From: Gemmatimonadales bacterium UBA4456
GTDB taxonomy: Bacteria > Gemmatimonadota > Gemmatimonadetes > Longimicrobiales > Gaopeijiaceae
Direction: 5' to 3'
Assembly: GCA_002390225.1 (NCBI GenBank)
Contig: DGOW01000101.1
Coordinates: 665 to 64,664 of the forward strand
DNA length: 64,000 nt
Each line of letters starts with the position of its first letter. Position 1 is the first letter of the stretch. The notes beneath the pieces are model-generated. The model ran no database searches. It saw nothing but the letters and a program-made list of their open reading frames with translations, and was not told where the DNA came from. Below, in pieces: positions 51,436-59,957 of this stretch. Made by a program: the position numbers and the translations under genes.

Positions 51436-51846
51436 GGAGGGTCGAGATCCCTTCGAGTGACGTATACGGTGGAGGCATCCCCAGCCGTGACGAACTCGAA
51501 TTATGGGGCGGACGACCCGATCTGGCACGGGTCGACCACGTCCAGTGATTGAGCAGGCAGCGAATTCCTCCCTGCGCGGTGCGATGAACACCTCGATCTC
51601 GGGATTCGAAAAATCGTTTTGAACCGTATACGTTCGCCTGAACCACCGTCATTTTCGGAGCAGCCACCTACGAGTTAACCATCCGTATCGTAAGCATCCC
51701 GGTCGGGGGCCTGACTGCCGCGATTGAACGAGGTGCTGCTTGGGCAGGACTACGGCTTGTAGGAGGCCTTCGAGCTGTTCGAGGAGCAGGTGGGGAGTGG
51801 GCCTGTCCGGCAGGCATCAGTCCCCGTTCGTGCCAGATTCGTGCGC
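51436..51846. other. Gene-free stretch upstream of the S9 gene
   Basis: No intact gene is supported. The right part must contain the end of the MutS-type transcript and the left part the promoter of the S9 peptidase. One plus-strand frame near 51721-51800 reads LNEVLLGQDYGL, a TAG, then EAFELFEEQVGSGPVRQ; it has gene-like composition but no recognisable family and is probably a remnant. No inverted repeat with a T-run was noticed. Confidence 0.5.
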
Positions 51847-53781
51847 TCAGTCGAGCGCGCCATCGAGCCCAACGATGCTCAACAGCTTGAGCGCGTTGCG
51901 ACTCGTCGCCAGGCCGGGGCGGAGCACGTAGTCGAAGCTCAAGACCTGCTCCGCAGCGTCATCGACCGTTTCCCGGAAATGTACCTTGGTGGATCTAGGG
52001 TCAAGCGTAGTGTCTTCGTGCAGAGCCAGGTCATGGGTCGTGACGGCACCGATCGCGTTCGCGTCGAGGAGGTGTGCAATGATCCGACGCGCAGCTACGC
52101 GTCGCTCCTCCGAGTTGGTACCCTGCAGCACCTCGTCGATCAGGTACAGGAGTGGCCGATCGTCACCGTCTCCCGCGTCGGCCGCGTCGACCAGCTGCTT
52201 GAGGCGGAGCAGCTCTGCCATGAACAGCGAAACTCCTCCGGTTAGCGAATCATGGATCCGCATCGACGAAAAGACGCGCAGAGGACTGATCCGTGCACTC
52301 GACGCGCAGACGACGGAGCCAGCCTGACCCAGGATCGCAGCCAGACCGATCGACCTCAGGAGTGTGCTCTTACCGGACATATTCGACCCCGTCACGAGGA
52401 GGAATCGACCCGGCCCGTCGACGGTCACGTCGCTTGGGCGACGTACGTGGTCACTCAGGAGAGGATGTCCCAGCGATTCAGCCTGGAAGACGGCCTCACC
52501 CGGCCGAATCTCGGGGAAGCTCCACTCGGGGTGGTCGTAGGCGAGTGTGGCGAGCGCGGCCAGTGCCTCGAGCTCGCCAAGTGCATCGAACCAGTCATCG
52601 ACATGCTGAGCCGAGCGCGCACGCCATCGCTCCAGAGAACGAACGAGGTGTACGTCCGACATCAGTCCGACAGCGAACACCGGGTGGAGCATGGACTGCC
52701 TGGATTCGACCAAGTCGAGCAGCCGTTCAAGCGAGCGGATTGCGGTCGAGGCTGTGTTCCCTGACTCGTCACGCAGTCGGGCCACAAGCGACCGCAGCGT
52801 CGACTCCTTGGTCTCATATACCTCCCAGGCTGCGAACACCGCGTGGTGCCGACGAACCCCGGGGCTCCGAACCGCGGCCAGGTGGAAGTAGGCGTCGAGT
52901 GTCTGACCCCAGCGCCAGGTCAGGCCGATCTGTAGCGTCAGCGTCAGGAGCCAGGTCCAGGCCGGGACAATCGCCGGGAACCACAGCGCGAAGAGTAGAC
53001 CCGTTACAGCCGGAAGCATGTACGCGAGGGGAATCGACCAGCGTGGCAGACCGCTAGCCCGATCGAACGGAGACGGCAACGAGATCCACTCCCGGAAACT
53101 CCGCCACGTCTGGGTATTCGCTGTATCGATCAGGAGCGCCTCGATCGCCAGCATCTCACGGCCCGCGTGGTCATCCGCGAGCACTCGAACCGCTGACTGA
53201 CGTCGTGCGATGTCGGCCGGAGGGCTTGGGTCAGACAGCCACCTTCCGAGGTGCTCCACTCCTGCCGGTGTCGGCGTCGGACCCAGCAACGCGCGAATGG
53301 ACGCCGGTCCGAACACGTCGAGGTCGGTGGCATAAGGGTGCTGTTCGTCCCCCGACGCCGGAGGTAACAGAAGAGGGTCCTGATACCCAACATCCTTCAT
53401 CAACTCAGCGAGAGCATCCCAGTCCCGGTCCAGGCGCGCCAACCCCATCATCGCCAGCGCACCGGCAGCTCGAGCTCTGCGCAACTCGGATCTCAGCCGC
53501 CGATGCCGGACCAGCAGCACGATGAACCCCGCAAAGCAAACCAGTGCACCCAGGGTGGGCAGCACGGGGGAGATTGGGAGGTCATTTCGAAGGAGACCCG
53601 AGACCGCACCCACAATGAACGCCGATATACGAGCGATCTCGACCCGGCGGGCGCGTTGCTCCAGATCGAGGAGCTCCGCGGCGCGAGCTGTGGACGCCAG
53701 CGTGTAGGCAGCGTATGGCTGGCTCACCCCGCCGTCTCCTGCGACACTACCGACGTCTTCCAATCCATAATCTGACTCCAT
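51847..53781 (-). CDS. Membrane-anchored MutS-type ATPase
   Basis: A 644-residue protein with the MutS ATPase core but none of the mismatch-recognition domain. P-loop GSNMSGKST carries K471; SLTGGVSLFMAELLRLKQLV is the MutS signature region, LLYLIDEVLQGTNSEERR the Walker B/D-loop part, and TTHDLALHE the closing His motif. N-terminally there are two pairs of hydrophobic segments, about residues 45-90 and 265-305, which suggest membrane insertion with the ATPase in the cytoplasm. Such membrane MutS paralogues occur in several phyla and have no proven role in mismatch repair. The ATG at 53781 overlaps the divergent VOC-lipoprotein ATG (53780), so this start is uncertain and an internal start is possible. 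Confidence 0.85.
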   Translation of the reverse strand: MESDYGLEDVGSVAGDGGVSQPYAAYTLASTARAAELLDLEQRARRVEIARISAFIVGAVSGLLRNDLPISPVLPTLGALVCFAGFIVLLVRHRRLRSELRRARAAGALAMMGLARLDRDWDALAELMKDVGYQDPLLLPPASGDEQHPYATDLDVFGPASIRALLGPTPTPAGVEHLGRWLSDPSPPADIARRQSAVRVLADDHAGREMLAIEALLIDTANTQTWRSFREWISLPSPFDRASGLPRWSIPLAYMLPAVTGLLFALWFPAIVPAWTWLLTLTLQIGLTWRWGQTLDAYFHLAAVRSPGVRRHHAVFAAWEVYETKESTLRSLVARLRDESGNTASTAIRSLERLLDLVESRQSMLHPVFAVGLMSDVHLVRSLERWRARSAQHVDDWFDALGELEALAALATLAYDHPEWSFPEIRPGEAVFQAESLGHPLLSDHVRRPSDVTVDGPGRFLLVTGSNMSGKSTLLRSIGLAAILGQAGSVVCASSARISPLRVFSSMRIHDSLTGGVSLFMAELLRLKQLVDAADAGDGDDRPLLYLIDEVLQGTNSEERRVAARRIIAHLLDANAIGAVTTHDLALHEDTTLDPRSTKVHFRETVDDAAEQVLSFDYVLRPGLATSRNALKLLSIVGLDGALD

Positions 53782-54853
53782 GCTTCGTTTCGCCACGTCA
53801 TGGCCCGCTCTGGCCACCTGTCTCTGCGCACTCCTGGCCAGTTGCTCCGAGGCCGAGCGCACGGCGGAACAACCGGCTCCATCTGTCCGACCGACGGACA
53901 CGCCGTCCCTGCACCACGCCGGTCTGAACTCCAGCAACGCTGAAGCGGCCATCACCTGGTATCTGGACCTATGGCCCTCCGCCGAGCGATCTCACTTCGC
54001 TGGTCGCGAAGCCGTCGCCGCGGAAATGTACCTCGTCTTCGAAGAGGTGGACGAGCCGGCGCCCGGGGCGTTCGACCCGACGCTGGGCCGATCGGTCCCT
54101 CAGAGTGCGTTTTGGCATATCGGTGCCTTCATGAACACGACCTCCTCGGACGAGATGCTGGCAGAGGTCGGTTCCAGACACCTCCCCTTGTTCACGGGTC
54201 GCGCGAGCGAGACGGTATGGCGCTCGGGCCTCACACCATACGCCGGGATCGTGGACGCCGCCGGAGTCATGTCGTTCGAGCCTGCAGAGGCCCGATCGGG
54301 GGGCTTCAGCTACGCGCTGGCGCCCGACGGTGTGCTGTTCGAGCTGACGGGAAGTGAACGCACGACGGCGTCGATGTCGCACGTCCACTTCTTTCACGAG
54401 CAGCCGAAGTGCACGGCGAACTGGTACGTAGAGACACTCGGCATGGCGCTGCCCCCCATAAGGGAAGACGACGGGTCGTCGCGCGCTCGCCCGCCGTTCG
54501 ATCCCTGCGCGGAGGAACGAGGTGAGCCCGGATGGCCCTCGCTCGAGGCTTCGGGAACGATCCGGCAGCCTCGCGGCACCGTGGTTCACCGGAACGGGTC
54601 GATCTCGTGGTATCCGCGACAATGCGATTCGGCACGCTGCGGGTCGGATCAGCCCCTGGCTGCGACGAGGGGTCAGGTGATTGACCACCTCGGACTGGCC
54701 GTGGAGTCCGTCGATGCTTGGTTCACGTGGCTGTCGGGTCGTGGTATCACGGTGCTCGAACCACCCCACGACATCGATGAGGGACGGGCCTTCATGTTCG
54801 AAGGCCCCGACCGACTGGCGATTGAGCTCGTGGAGCTCTCGGGACCACGGTGA
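53780..54853 (+). CDS. VOC/glyoxalase-fold lipoprotein
   Basis: A 357-residue predicted lipoprotein. MLRFATSWPALATCLCALLASC gives a good lipobox (LASC, Cys22). Two or more beta-alpha-beta-beta-beta glyoxalase units follow: HHAGLNSSNAEAAITWYLDL, a central part with SFEPAEARSGGFSYALAPDGVLFELTG and HVHFFHEQPKCTANWYVETLG, and a last unit with IDHLGLAVESVDAWFTWLSG, AFMFEGPDRLAIELVEL. VOC enzymes use paired His/Glu metal sites; here H in LHHAGL, HVHFF, IDHLGL and terminal Glu are retained. Substrate unknown. Its TGA overlaps the GTG of the next gene (GTGA), so the products are made together. Confidence 0.85.
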   Translation: MLRFATSWPALATCLCALLASCSEAERTAEQPAPSVRPTDTPSLHHAGLNSSNAEAAITWYLDLWPSAERSHFAGREAVAAEMYLVFEEVDEPAPGAFDPTLGRSVPQSAFWHIGAFMNTTSSDEMLAEVGSRHLPLFTGRASETVWRSGLTPYAGIVDAAGVMSFEPAEARSGGFSYALAPDGVLFELTGSERTTASMSHVHFFHEQPKCTANWYVETLGMALPPIREDDGSSRARPPFDPCAEERGEPGWPSLEASGTIRQPRGTVVHRNGSISWYPRQCDSARCGSDQPLAATRGQVIDHLGLAVESVDAWFTWLSGRGITVLEPPHDIDEGRAFMFEGPDRLAIELVELSGPR

Positions 54854-55416
54854 CCAACGAGCGGATCCGCGCGCTCCTCGCGAGTAATCCCGGCCAGGCC
54901 AGCGAGGAGGAGTACGGACTGGTCCGCGGGGTCGTGGCGGAACTGGCGCCATGCAACCTTTTGGTCTTCGGCGTCGGGCGTGACTCGTCGCTCTGGATCG
55001 ACACGAACGCGGAGGGTCGCACTGTCTTCGTCGAAGATGTGAAGAAATGGGCTGACTACGCTCGCGAGCACGTGGATCGGATCACGGTTCTGGGTGTGCA
55101 CTACTGGACACGACGCTTCATGTGGTCATTCCTGCGCTTCGTCCCCTCCGCGCTATACATGCGATCCCTTCCCAGGGACGTGCTGGACACCGACTGGGAC
55201 GTGATTCTGGTTGACGCGCCGAGAGGCACCCGCTGGTACCGGCGTGGACGCATGATGAGCATCTATACAGCATCCGTTCTGGCGAAGCGTGCGCGAGGTC
55301 GGGTGTTCGTACACGACTGCCACAGAACGACTGAAGCCGAGTGCAGCGATGCCTTCCTCGGCGAAGACCACCTGGTTCGTGAGGTCGACACAATGCGCTA
55401 TTACGCCTTCGGCTGA
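54850..55416 (+). CDS. IRX15/DUF579-like polysaccharide-biosynthesis protein
   Basis: A 188-residue cytoplasmic protein starting with GTG that overlaps the VOC stop. The pattern NLLVFGVGRDSSLWIDTNAE, GRTVFVEDVKKWADYA, DWDVILVDAPRGTRWY, GRMMSIYTASVLAKRA and RVFVHDCHRTTEAECSDAFL matches the IRX15/IRX15L/GXM (DUF579, Polysacc_synt_4) domain. In plants GXM enzymes are glucuronoxylan 4-O-methyltransferases, with the DxP/VDAPRG part close to an S-adenosylmethionine-type fold. In bacteria the family is rare and untested. The glycosyltransferase 4 bases downstream supports a role in glycan modification. Assignment is by recognisable motifs only. Confidence 0.72.
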   Translation: MTNERIRALLASNPGQASEEEYGLVRGVVAELAPCNLLVFGVGRDSSLWIDTNAEGRTVFVEDVKKWADYAREHVDRITVLGVHYWTRRFMWSFLRFVPSALYMRSLPRDVLDTDWDVILVDAPRGTRWYRRGRMMSIYTASVLAKRARGRVFVHDCHRTTEAECSDAFLGEDHLVREVDTMRYYAFG

Positions 55417-55420
55417 CGAC

Positions 55421-56593
55421 ATGCGGATCGGAATCGACATCCGGGTTGCCGATCCGGCGGAGGGCCAGCAGCGGATGCTCTGGCGTCTTGGGAGCTGGCT
55501 GGGACAGGAAGGACATGAGGTCGACTTCCTCAGCGTCCGGCGGCTCCCAGAGGACGTCGCACTGCCGAAGGGCACACGCTTGCAGCCGCTTCACGATGTG
55601 CCCCGGTCGCAGCTGAGAGACCGGGTCGCAGCGCTCAAACTCGATGCCTTCCTGATTAACCCCGAGCGCTCACGACGGTACCGCGGTGTGCCGGCAAACG
55701 TACTGCGCGCAGCATACGGAACGGAGCACTACCGGCAGAATCTCCGATCGGTCCGGAATCCCGTCGAACGCACGCTGAGAGAGGTCAGTCGACTCGCCCC
55801 ATGGACTCGGGCAGACCTGCGCTGGGAGCGGGCCTTCTATGAGAGGCCGCGACCCCAGCCAGATATCGTGTGCCAGTCGCAGTATATGAAAGACCTCATC
55901 CTCGGGAGCTATAGGATCCCGGAGGATCACATCCACATCGTGCCGAACGCGATCGACACGGCGGAATACAATCCGCAGCGTCGCGCGGAGCTGCGGGAAG
56001 AGATGCGGGTGGCGTGGGGAATCCCCCCCGAAGCGGTTTGCCTGCTCTTTCTAGGCCATAACTTCCGCCGAAAAGGGCTCTGGCAACTCCTCGAGACCCT
56101 GCCCGGAGTCGGTACGACCAACCGACCGCTACACGTGATCGTCGCTGGCCGCGGCACGGGTGATCGACAACGCCACAGGGCCGGCGCCCTCGTGAGGAGT
56201 CACGGGCTGAAAGGGCGTGTTCACCTGGTCGGACCCGTGCAGCCCGCCATTCACGCGCTCGCCGCCGCCGACGTCCTCGTATTCCTGTCGTGGCACGACG
56301 CGTTCGGCTGGGTCGCCCTCGAGGCCATGGGGTGTGGCGTGCCGGTCATCGGGACGCCATATGCGGGCTCATCCGAGCTTATCCAGGATGGAGAGACGGG
56401 ACTCATCGTCGACCCGGCGAACACCGACGACATCGCGAGCGCTGTTCGTAGTCTGCTCGATGACGAGATTCGGCAAAAAATGGGACGTGCGGCGGCAACA
56501 GTCGCAGCCCGATACGAAGAGACGGATTACTTCCGCGCGGTCCTCGATATCATGAAGGTGGCGTCCGACCGCACAGCTGGACCGCTCGGCTGA
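55421..56593 (+). CDS. GT4-type glycosyltransferase
   Basis: A 390-residue cytoplasmic or membrane-associated GT-B glycosyltransferase that transfers a sugar from a nucleotide donor. The start MRIGIDIRVADPAEGQQRML is the usual GT4 N-domain strand and loop. YMKDLILGSYRIPEDHIHIV, PNAIDTAEYNP (inter-domain PNAxD), LFLGHNFRRKGLWQLLETL (GxNFxRKG) and DVLVFLSWHDAFGWVALEAM, with the E-x7-E family 4 signature continuing GCGVPVIGTPYAGSSELI, are all present. Acceptor and donor are not evident. It starts 4 bases after the IRX15-like gene, forming a tight trio with the VOC lipoprotein. Confidence 0.92.
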   Translation: MRIGIDIRVADPAEGQQRMLWRLGSWLGQEGHEVDFLSVRRLPEDVALPKGTRLQPLHDVPRSQLRDRVAALKLDAFLINPERSRRYRGVPANVLRAAYGTEHYRQNLRSVRNPVERTLREVSRLAPWTRADLRWERAFYERPRPQPDIVCQSQYMKDLILGSYRIPEDHIHIVPNAIDTAEYNPQRRAELREEMRVAWGIPPEAVCLLFLGHNFRRKGLWQLLETLPGVGTTNRPLHVIVAGRGTGDRQRHRAGALVRSHGLKGRVHLVGPVQPAIHALAAADVLVFLSWHDAFGWVALEAMGCGVPVIGTPYAGSSELIQDGETGLIVDPANTDDIASAVRSLLDDEIRQKMGRAAATVAARYEETDYFRAVLDIMKVASDRTAGPLG

Positions 56594-56596
56594 GAG

Positions 56597-57061
56597 CTAC
56601 GGAAGGCTCGGGCTCCAGGCGATCCAGTAGTCGTCGATCGAATCATCGTCCGTTGCTAGCTCAGTATTGCCCGCCGGGAGGCCGTTGAGCCTGAAGATGT
56701 AGGTCAGGACGTCGGTCGTCTGCTGACGCGAGAGGCTCCACGGGTCGTCGTACGGCATCCGCTCGTTCACGTAGTACCAGAGCTGGTACACGGACTGATC
56801 TTCCCACCGACCCTTGAAGCCGGTCTCCGTCCAGTCGGCAGAATCATGACACTCGCTGCACGTCGAGCGGAACAGTGCCTCTCCCCGGTCGGCCTGCGCT
56901 GCGGTGAAGATACCGTCAGCCGTCGTGGGGTCAGCCGTGTCGTCGACTGGCACCTCAGCCGGTGGGACTGGCATCTCAGCGGGGCCCTGGGAGCCGGAGG
57001 AGCACGCGGTGACCAGAGCGAGGGCACACAATGCGGCGGCGGAACGTAAGATCTTGGCCAT
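56597..57061 (-). CDS. Mono-heme cytochrome c lipoprotein
   Basis: A 154-residue exported lipoprotein. MAKILRSAAALCALALVTAC has a lipobox-like end, and a Pro/Ala/Glu-rich linker follows (PAEMPVPPAEVPVDDTADPT). Residues about 75-150 carry a c-type heme motif CSECH in RSTCSECHDSADW and a downstream Met in NERMPYDDPWSL that could be the sixth ligand, followed by TTDVLTYIFRLNGLPAG, the C-terminal helix of small class I cytochromes. Partner oxidase or dehydrogenase is not known. It converges with the glycosyltransferase, 3 bases apart. Confidence 0.88.
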   Translation of the reverse strand: MAKILRSAAALCALALVTACSSGSQGPAEMPVPPAEVPVDDTADPTTADGIFTAAQADRGEALFRSTCSECHDSADWTETGFKGRWEDQSVYQLWYYVNERMPYDDPWSLSRQQTTDVLTYIFRLNGLPAGNTELATDDDSIDDYWIAWSPSLP

Positions 57062-57375
57062 GGCGGAACGTGAGACGGAGAAGGTCGAGCTTTGTCTGCA
57101 AATTAGGACCCTCAAAATAGCGCTTTTGTTGGCCTGACCTCTACTTTCGGTGTCCGGGCAGAGGAAAACTTAGAACCCAACTGCACCTTTTCGGAGAAGC
57201 TCCAACTTCTGCCCGAACTCCGGAAACATGAGGTCAGCGCCTGGCCAAGAGGACACCTGCCAGCGATTGACCGATGTGGAGTCTACCCCCACCCCGTCGG
57301 TCGTTCGGCCTGCATCTTCAGCCCTCCCTGTGGCGCTCGCCATCATATCGAAGCGGATGAGCCGGAGGGCTACCG
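57062..57375. other. Gene-free stretch between cytochrome c and the Bat operon end
   Basis: No gene or RNA is supported. The part next to 57062 must hold the cytochrome c promoter; 57100-57170 is AT-richer than the surroundings (AAAATAGCGCTTTTGTTGG). A minus-strand frame reading WPGADLMFPEFGQKLELLRK to a stop near 57170 has no start context and no recognised family. No clear terminator for the Bat operon was found, although an A/T-rich stretch is present. Confidence 0.5.
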
Positions 57376-58140
57376 TCAGATAGTTTCCATGACCGCAGCC
57401 GGGATCCATCCGACCTTCCCATCGTCGAGCACCACCTCAACCCACGACCCCGTCCGCTGATCGATACGTACGCGGGTGCCCTCGTGTACCTCGAACAGCG
57501 TAAGGTCATCGTCCTCGGCAGGCGCCGAACGAGCGGGCACCACCTCAACCAGCACGACCCCACGATCGACGCTGTCGAAACCCACCTCACGAACGAACAG
57601 TGTCGTCCCGAACAGAATGAGGAACGGCAACCCGATCATGGTGGACGATCGGCCCAGAGCGATCATCCGGTCAGACCGAAAGAGCACACGAATCACGATC
57701 CCTGCCGTCGTCGTGTACCAAGCCAGACCGACAACCATCATCAGGAACGCCGCGGAGAGCAGGTTCACCCATCCGCTGGTCAGTGCGAACAGCCAGAACG
57801 TCGGCATCGGCTCGATCGCGTCCGCCGTCAGCGAACGCGCGAGCTCCAGATTGGCCCGTGTATCCGGATCACTGGGCGACAGGGCGAGCGACCGCTCCCA
57901 GTGAAGGATCGAACGGCCGAGATTCCCTGACTTGAAATGGGCGTTGCCCAGGTTGTACTGAAGGCCTGCACTGGAAAATCCACCCTCGATCACGGCCTCG
58001 TACGCCTCGATCGCAGCCGTGTAATCGCCTTCCTGATACGCGACGTTCCCGCGGTCCACGATCTCGTCCTGCGCGTGAAGCACCATGGGCGCCGAACACG
58101 CGAGCACCAGCAGCGCAAGCACACGAATTCCGGCTCTCAT
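57376..58140 (-). CDS. BatE-like TPR and SH3 protein
   Basis: A 254-residue membrane protein that ends the Bat operon. A signal peptide (VLALLVLACSAPMVLHAQ) is followed by TPR units DRGNVAYQEGDYTAAIEAYE, GNAHFKSGNLGRSILHWERS, then two hydrophobic segments (WLFALTSGWVNLLSAAFLMM, MIGLPFLILFGTTLFV) and a C-terminal SH3b-type domain, LFEVHEGTRVRIDQRTGSWV and DGKVGWIPAAVMETI. The layout matches BatE of the Bacteroides aerotolerance cluster. Its ATG overlaps the preceding BatD stop by ATGA. SH3b at the outside face may bind cell wall. Confidence 0.85.
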   Translation of the reverse strand: MRAGIRVLALLVLACSAPMVLHAQDEIVDRGNVAYQEGDYTAAIEAYEAVIEGGFSSAGLQYNLGNAHFKSGNLGRSILHWERSLALSPSDPDTRANLELARSLTADAIEPMPTFWLFALTSGWVNLLSAAFLMMVVGLAWYTTTAGIVIRVLFRSDRMIALGRSSTMIGLPFLILFGTTLFVREVGFDSVDRGVVLVEVVPARSAPAEDDDLTLFEVHEGTRVRIDQRTGSWVEVVLDDGKVGWIPAAVMETI

Positions 58141-59957
58141 CGGACCTCCCGGTCGACCGCATCCATCACCCGCTCGACCCGCTCGAGGAAGCGAGTCTTC
58201 TCTTCCGGATCGCCACTCTGTGGGGCGAACCGCTGTCGATCACAGTAGGCCAGGCAATCGAGGGCTTCGCGCCGCACATCGTTCGGAGTCCCGGCCCGCT
58301 CCAGCTCGCGCTCAATGGCGACGGACTGCAGTCCTGCTTCGGCTAGGTTCAGTCGATCCGAAATCAAGCCGGTCAGCGCATCAGCGACCTCCGCATAGAA
58401 CGCACGCCGATCATCCTCTCCCGCGAGCCTCCGCGCTTCGGCCAGGCGCTTCCGCGCGACCCGCCCAGCGCGGCGACCGCGTGCATAGGCCATATCGCCC
58501 TCCAGTAGATCCCAGTGTCGCCGCAGCCCCACGGCACCCACGATCCCCATCAGCGGCAGAAGGGCAAAAAGCCAGAACCCGGCACCCGCAAGGACCGAAC
58601 CCCCGCTGGGCCTGAGGTCCAGCGAACCCAGCCGGATGAAGCGGATATCCTGTCGGAACTGCTCGACACCACCACGGGCCAGAGCTGCCGGACCTTCCAC
58701 GACGGTGCCCGCCACCGTGATCGGAATCGCGTCGCTCATCGCCGAGCGGTACTCGCCGGCAGCGCCATCGAAGTATGCGACCGTCACCGGGGGGATCTCG
58801 CGACGCCCCGGGGCTCGAGGTATGAGCACGTACTCGAACGTCTTGGCGCCGGAGAGAACATCGCCGGCGACGCCGATCGTCTCCGAGATCTCGGGTGGGA
58901 AGATTTCAAAGTCATCCGGAAGACCGAGGTCCGGCGTTGTCAGTGAGCGCAGGTGACCGTCCCCGGAAACGCGCACGGTGAGAGTCACGGCTTCGTTGGC
59001 ATCGACTGAATCGCGGTCCACCTCCGAGGTCACGCCTAGGCTCCCCACAATCCCGGTGAACTCATCAGGCTGGCCAGCCGGCAGGGAAGTGACAGTAATC
59101 GTGAGCGGGTTCGAGAGCACCGTCACCGGGACCGTCGTAGTGCCGAAGATCGACGGGCGCCCGAAGACACGCTCGAACGGGTCACGATCGGCCTGAACAC
59201 GAACGGAGGCCTCGATCCCGATCGGTTCGATCGTTCTCTCGCCCGGGCCTGTGGGTACCAGCGCGACCCGACGCACGACGGCGGTCGCATACTGCTCTCC
59301 GTTCCTGACACGCTCTTCGACCTGGGGAGGCCCCTGCGGTGAGATGTCTTCGACCCAGAAGCCTGCCGACTCCGGAACGTCAGTCATCCCGAAGTTCGTC
59401 ACGTCGACGCGGGTCCAGATCCGGTACTCCACAACGAACGGCTCACCCTCGAGTACCGAGGTGCGTGAAGCCTCGGCCGTGATGAAGAGCTCGTCCGGTC
59501 CAATCCCACTCGCCGGGTCCGACTCAGCGGCCTCGACTGAGACCGTCAGCTCGATCGGATCGGTCGACAGCTCTCGACCCTCCGCGATCACGTCGATCGC
59601 AGGGATCGTATGGCTGCCCTCAACCAGCGCCTGATATCGATGCTGGACTGTGACGGACACGGTCGTGCGACCATTCACCATCTGGACGGACGACTGCGTG
59701 TTCGTGCCCAGGAAGCGCGCAAATCCACCGAGATCCGGTGGCGCAACATCCCGATTCATCGACTGTGTTCCGGACACTTCGACGTTCACTACGAAGGAGC
59801 CACCCACGCCGACCGTGTTGCCGGGCGTCACATACGCTCGCGCCGCGACACCCTGCCCCGCCGCTGGCGTTGCGACCGCCAGATATCCCACCGCGAACAG
59901 AACGGACATCCGACCGGAGATACACCTGCGACGAGGAGCGCAGATCCTGCTCACCAT
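58137..59957 (-). CDS. BatD-like membrane protein
   Basis: A 606-residue exported/inner-membrane protein. A signal peptide is followed by repeated beta-domains (VGVGGSFVVNVEVSGTQSMN, EPFVVEYRIWTRVDV, EAVTLTVRVSGDGHLRSL) typical of BatD oxygen-tolerance proteins. A transmembrane segment near residue 470 (AGAGFWLFALLPLMGIVGAV) leads to a cytoplasmic helical domain (AEVADALTGLISDRLNLAEA) similar to the C-terminal part of the other BatD-like protein in this operon. Bat proteins are linked with MoxR-type ATPases and envelope stress in other bacteria. The gene overlaps its neighbours on both sides by 4-7 bases. Confidence 0.85.
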   Translation of the reverse strand: MVSRICAPRRRCISGRMSVLFAVGYLAVATPAAGQGVAARAYVTPGNTVGVGGSFVVNVEVSGTQSMNRDVAPPDLGGFARFLGTNTQSSVQMVNGRTTVSVTVQHRYQALVEGSHTIPAIDVIAEGRELSTDPIELTVSVEAAESDPASGIGPDELFITAEASRTSVLEGEPFVVEYRIWTRVDVTNFGMTDVPESAGFWVEDISPQGPPQVEERVRNGEQYATAVVRRVALVPTGPGERTIEPIGIEASVRVQADRDPFERVFGRPSIFGTTTVPVTVLSNPLTITVTSLPAGQPDEFTGIVGSLGVTSEVDRDSVDANEAVTLTVRVSGDGHLRSLTTPDLGLPDDFEIFPPEISETIGVAGDVLSGAKTFEYVLIPRAPGRREIPPVTVAYFDGAAGEYRSAMSDAIPITVAGTVVEGPAALARGGVEQFRQDIRFIRLGSLDLRPSGGSVLAGAGFWLFALLPLMGIVGAVGLRRHWDLLEGDMAYARGRRAGRVARKRLAEARRLAGEDDRRAFYAEVADALTGLISDRLNLAEAGLQSVAIERELERAGTPNDVRREALDCLAYCDRQRFAPQSGDPEEKTRFLERVERVMDAVDREVR

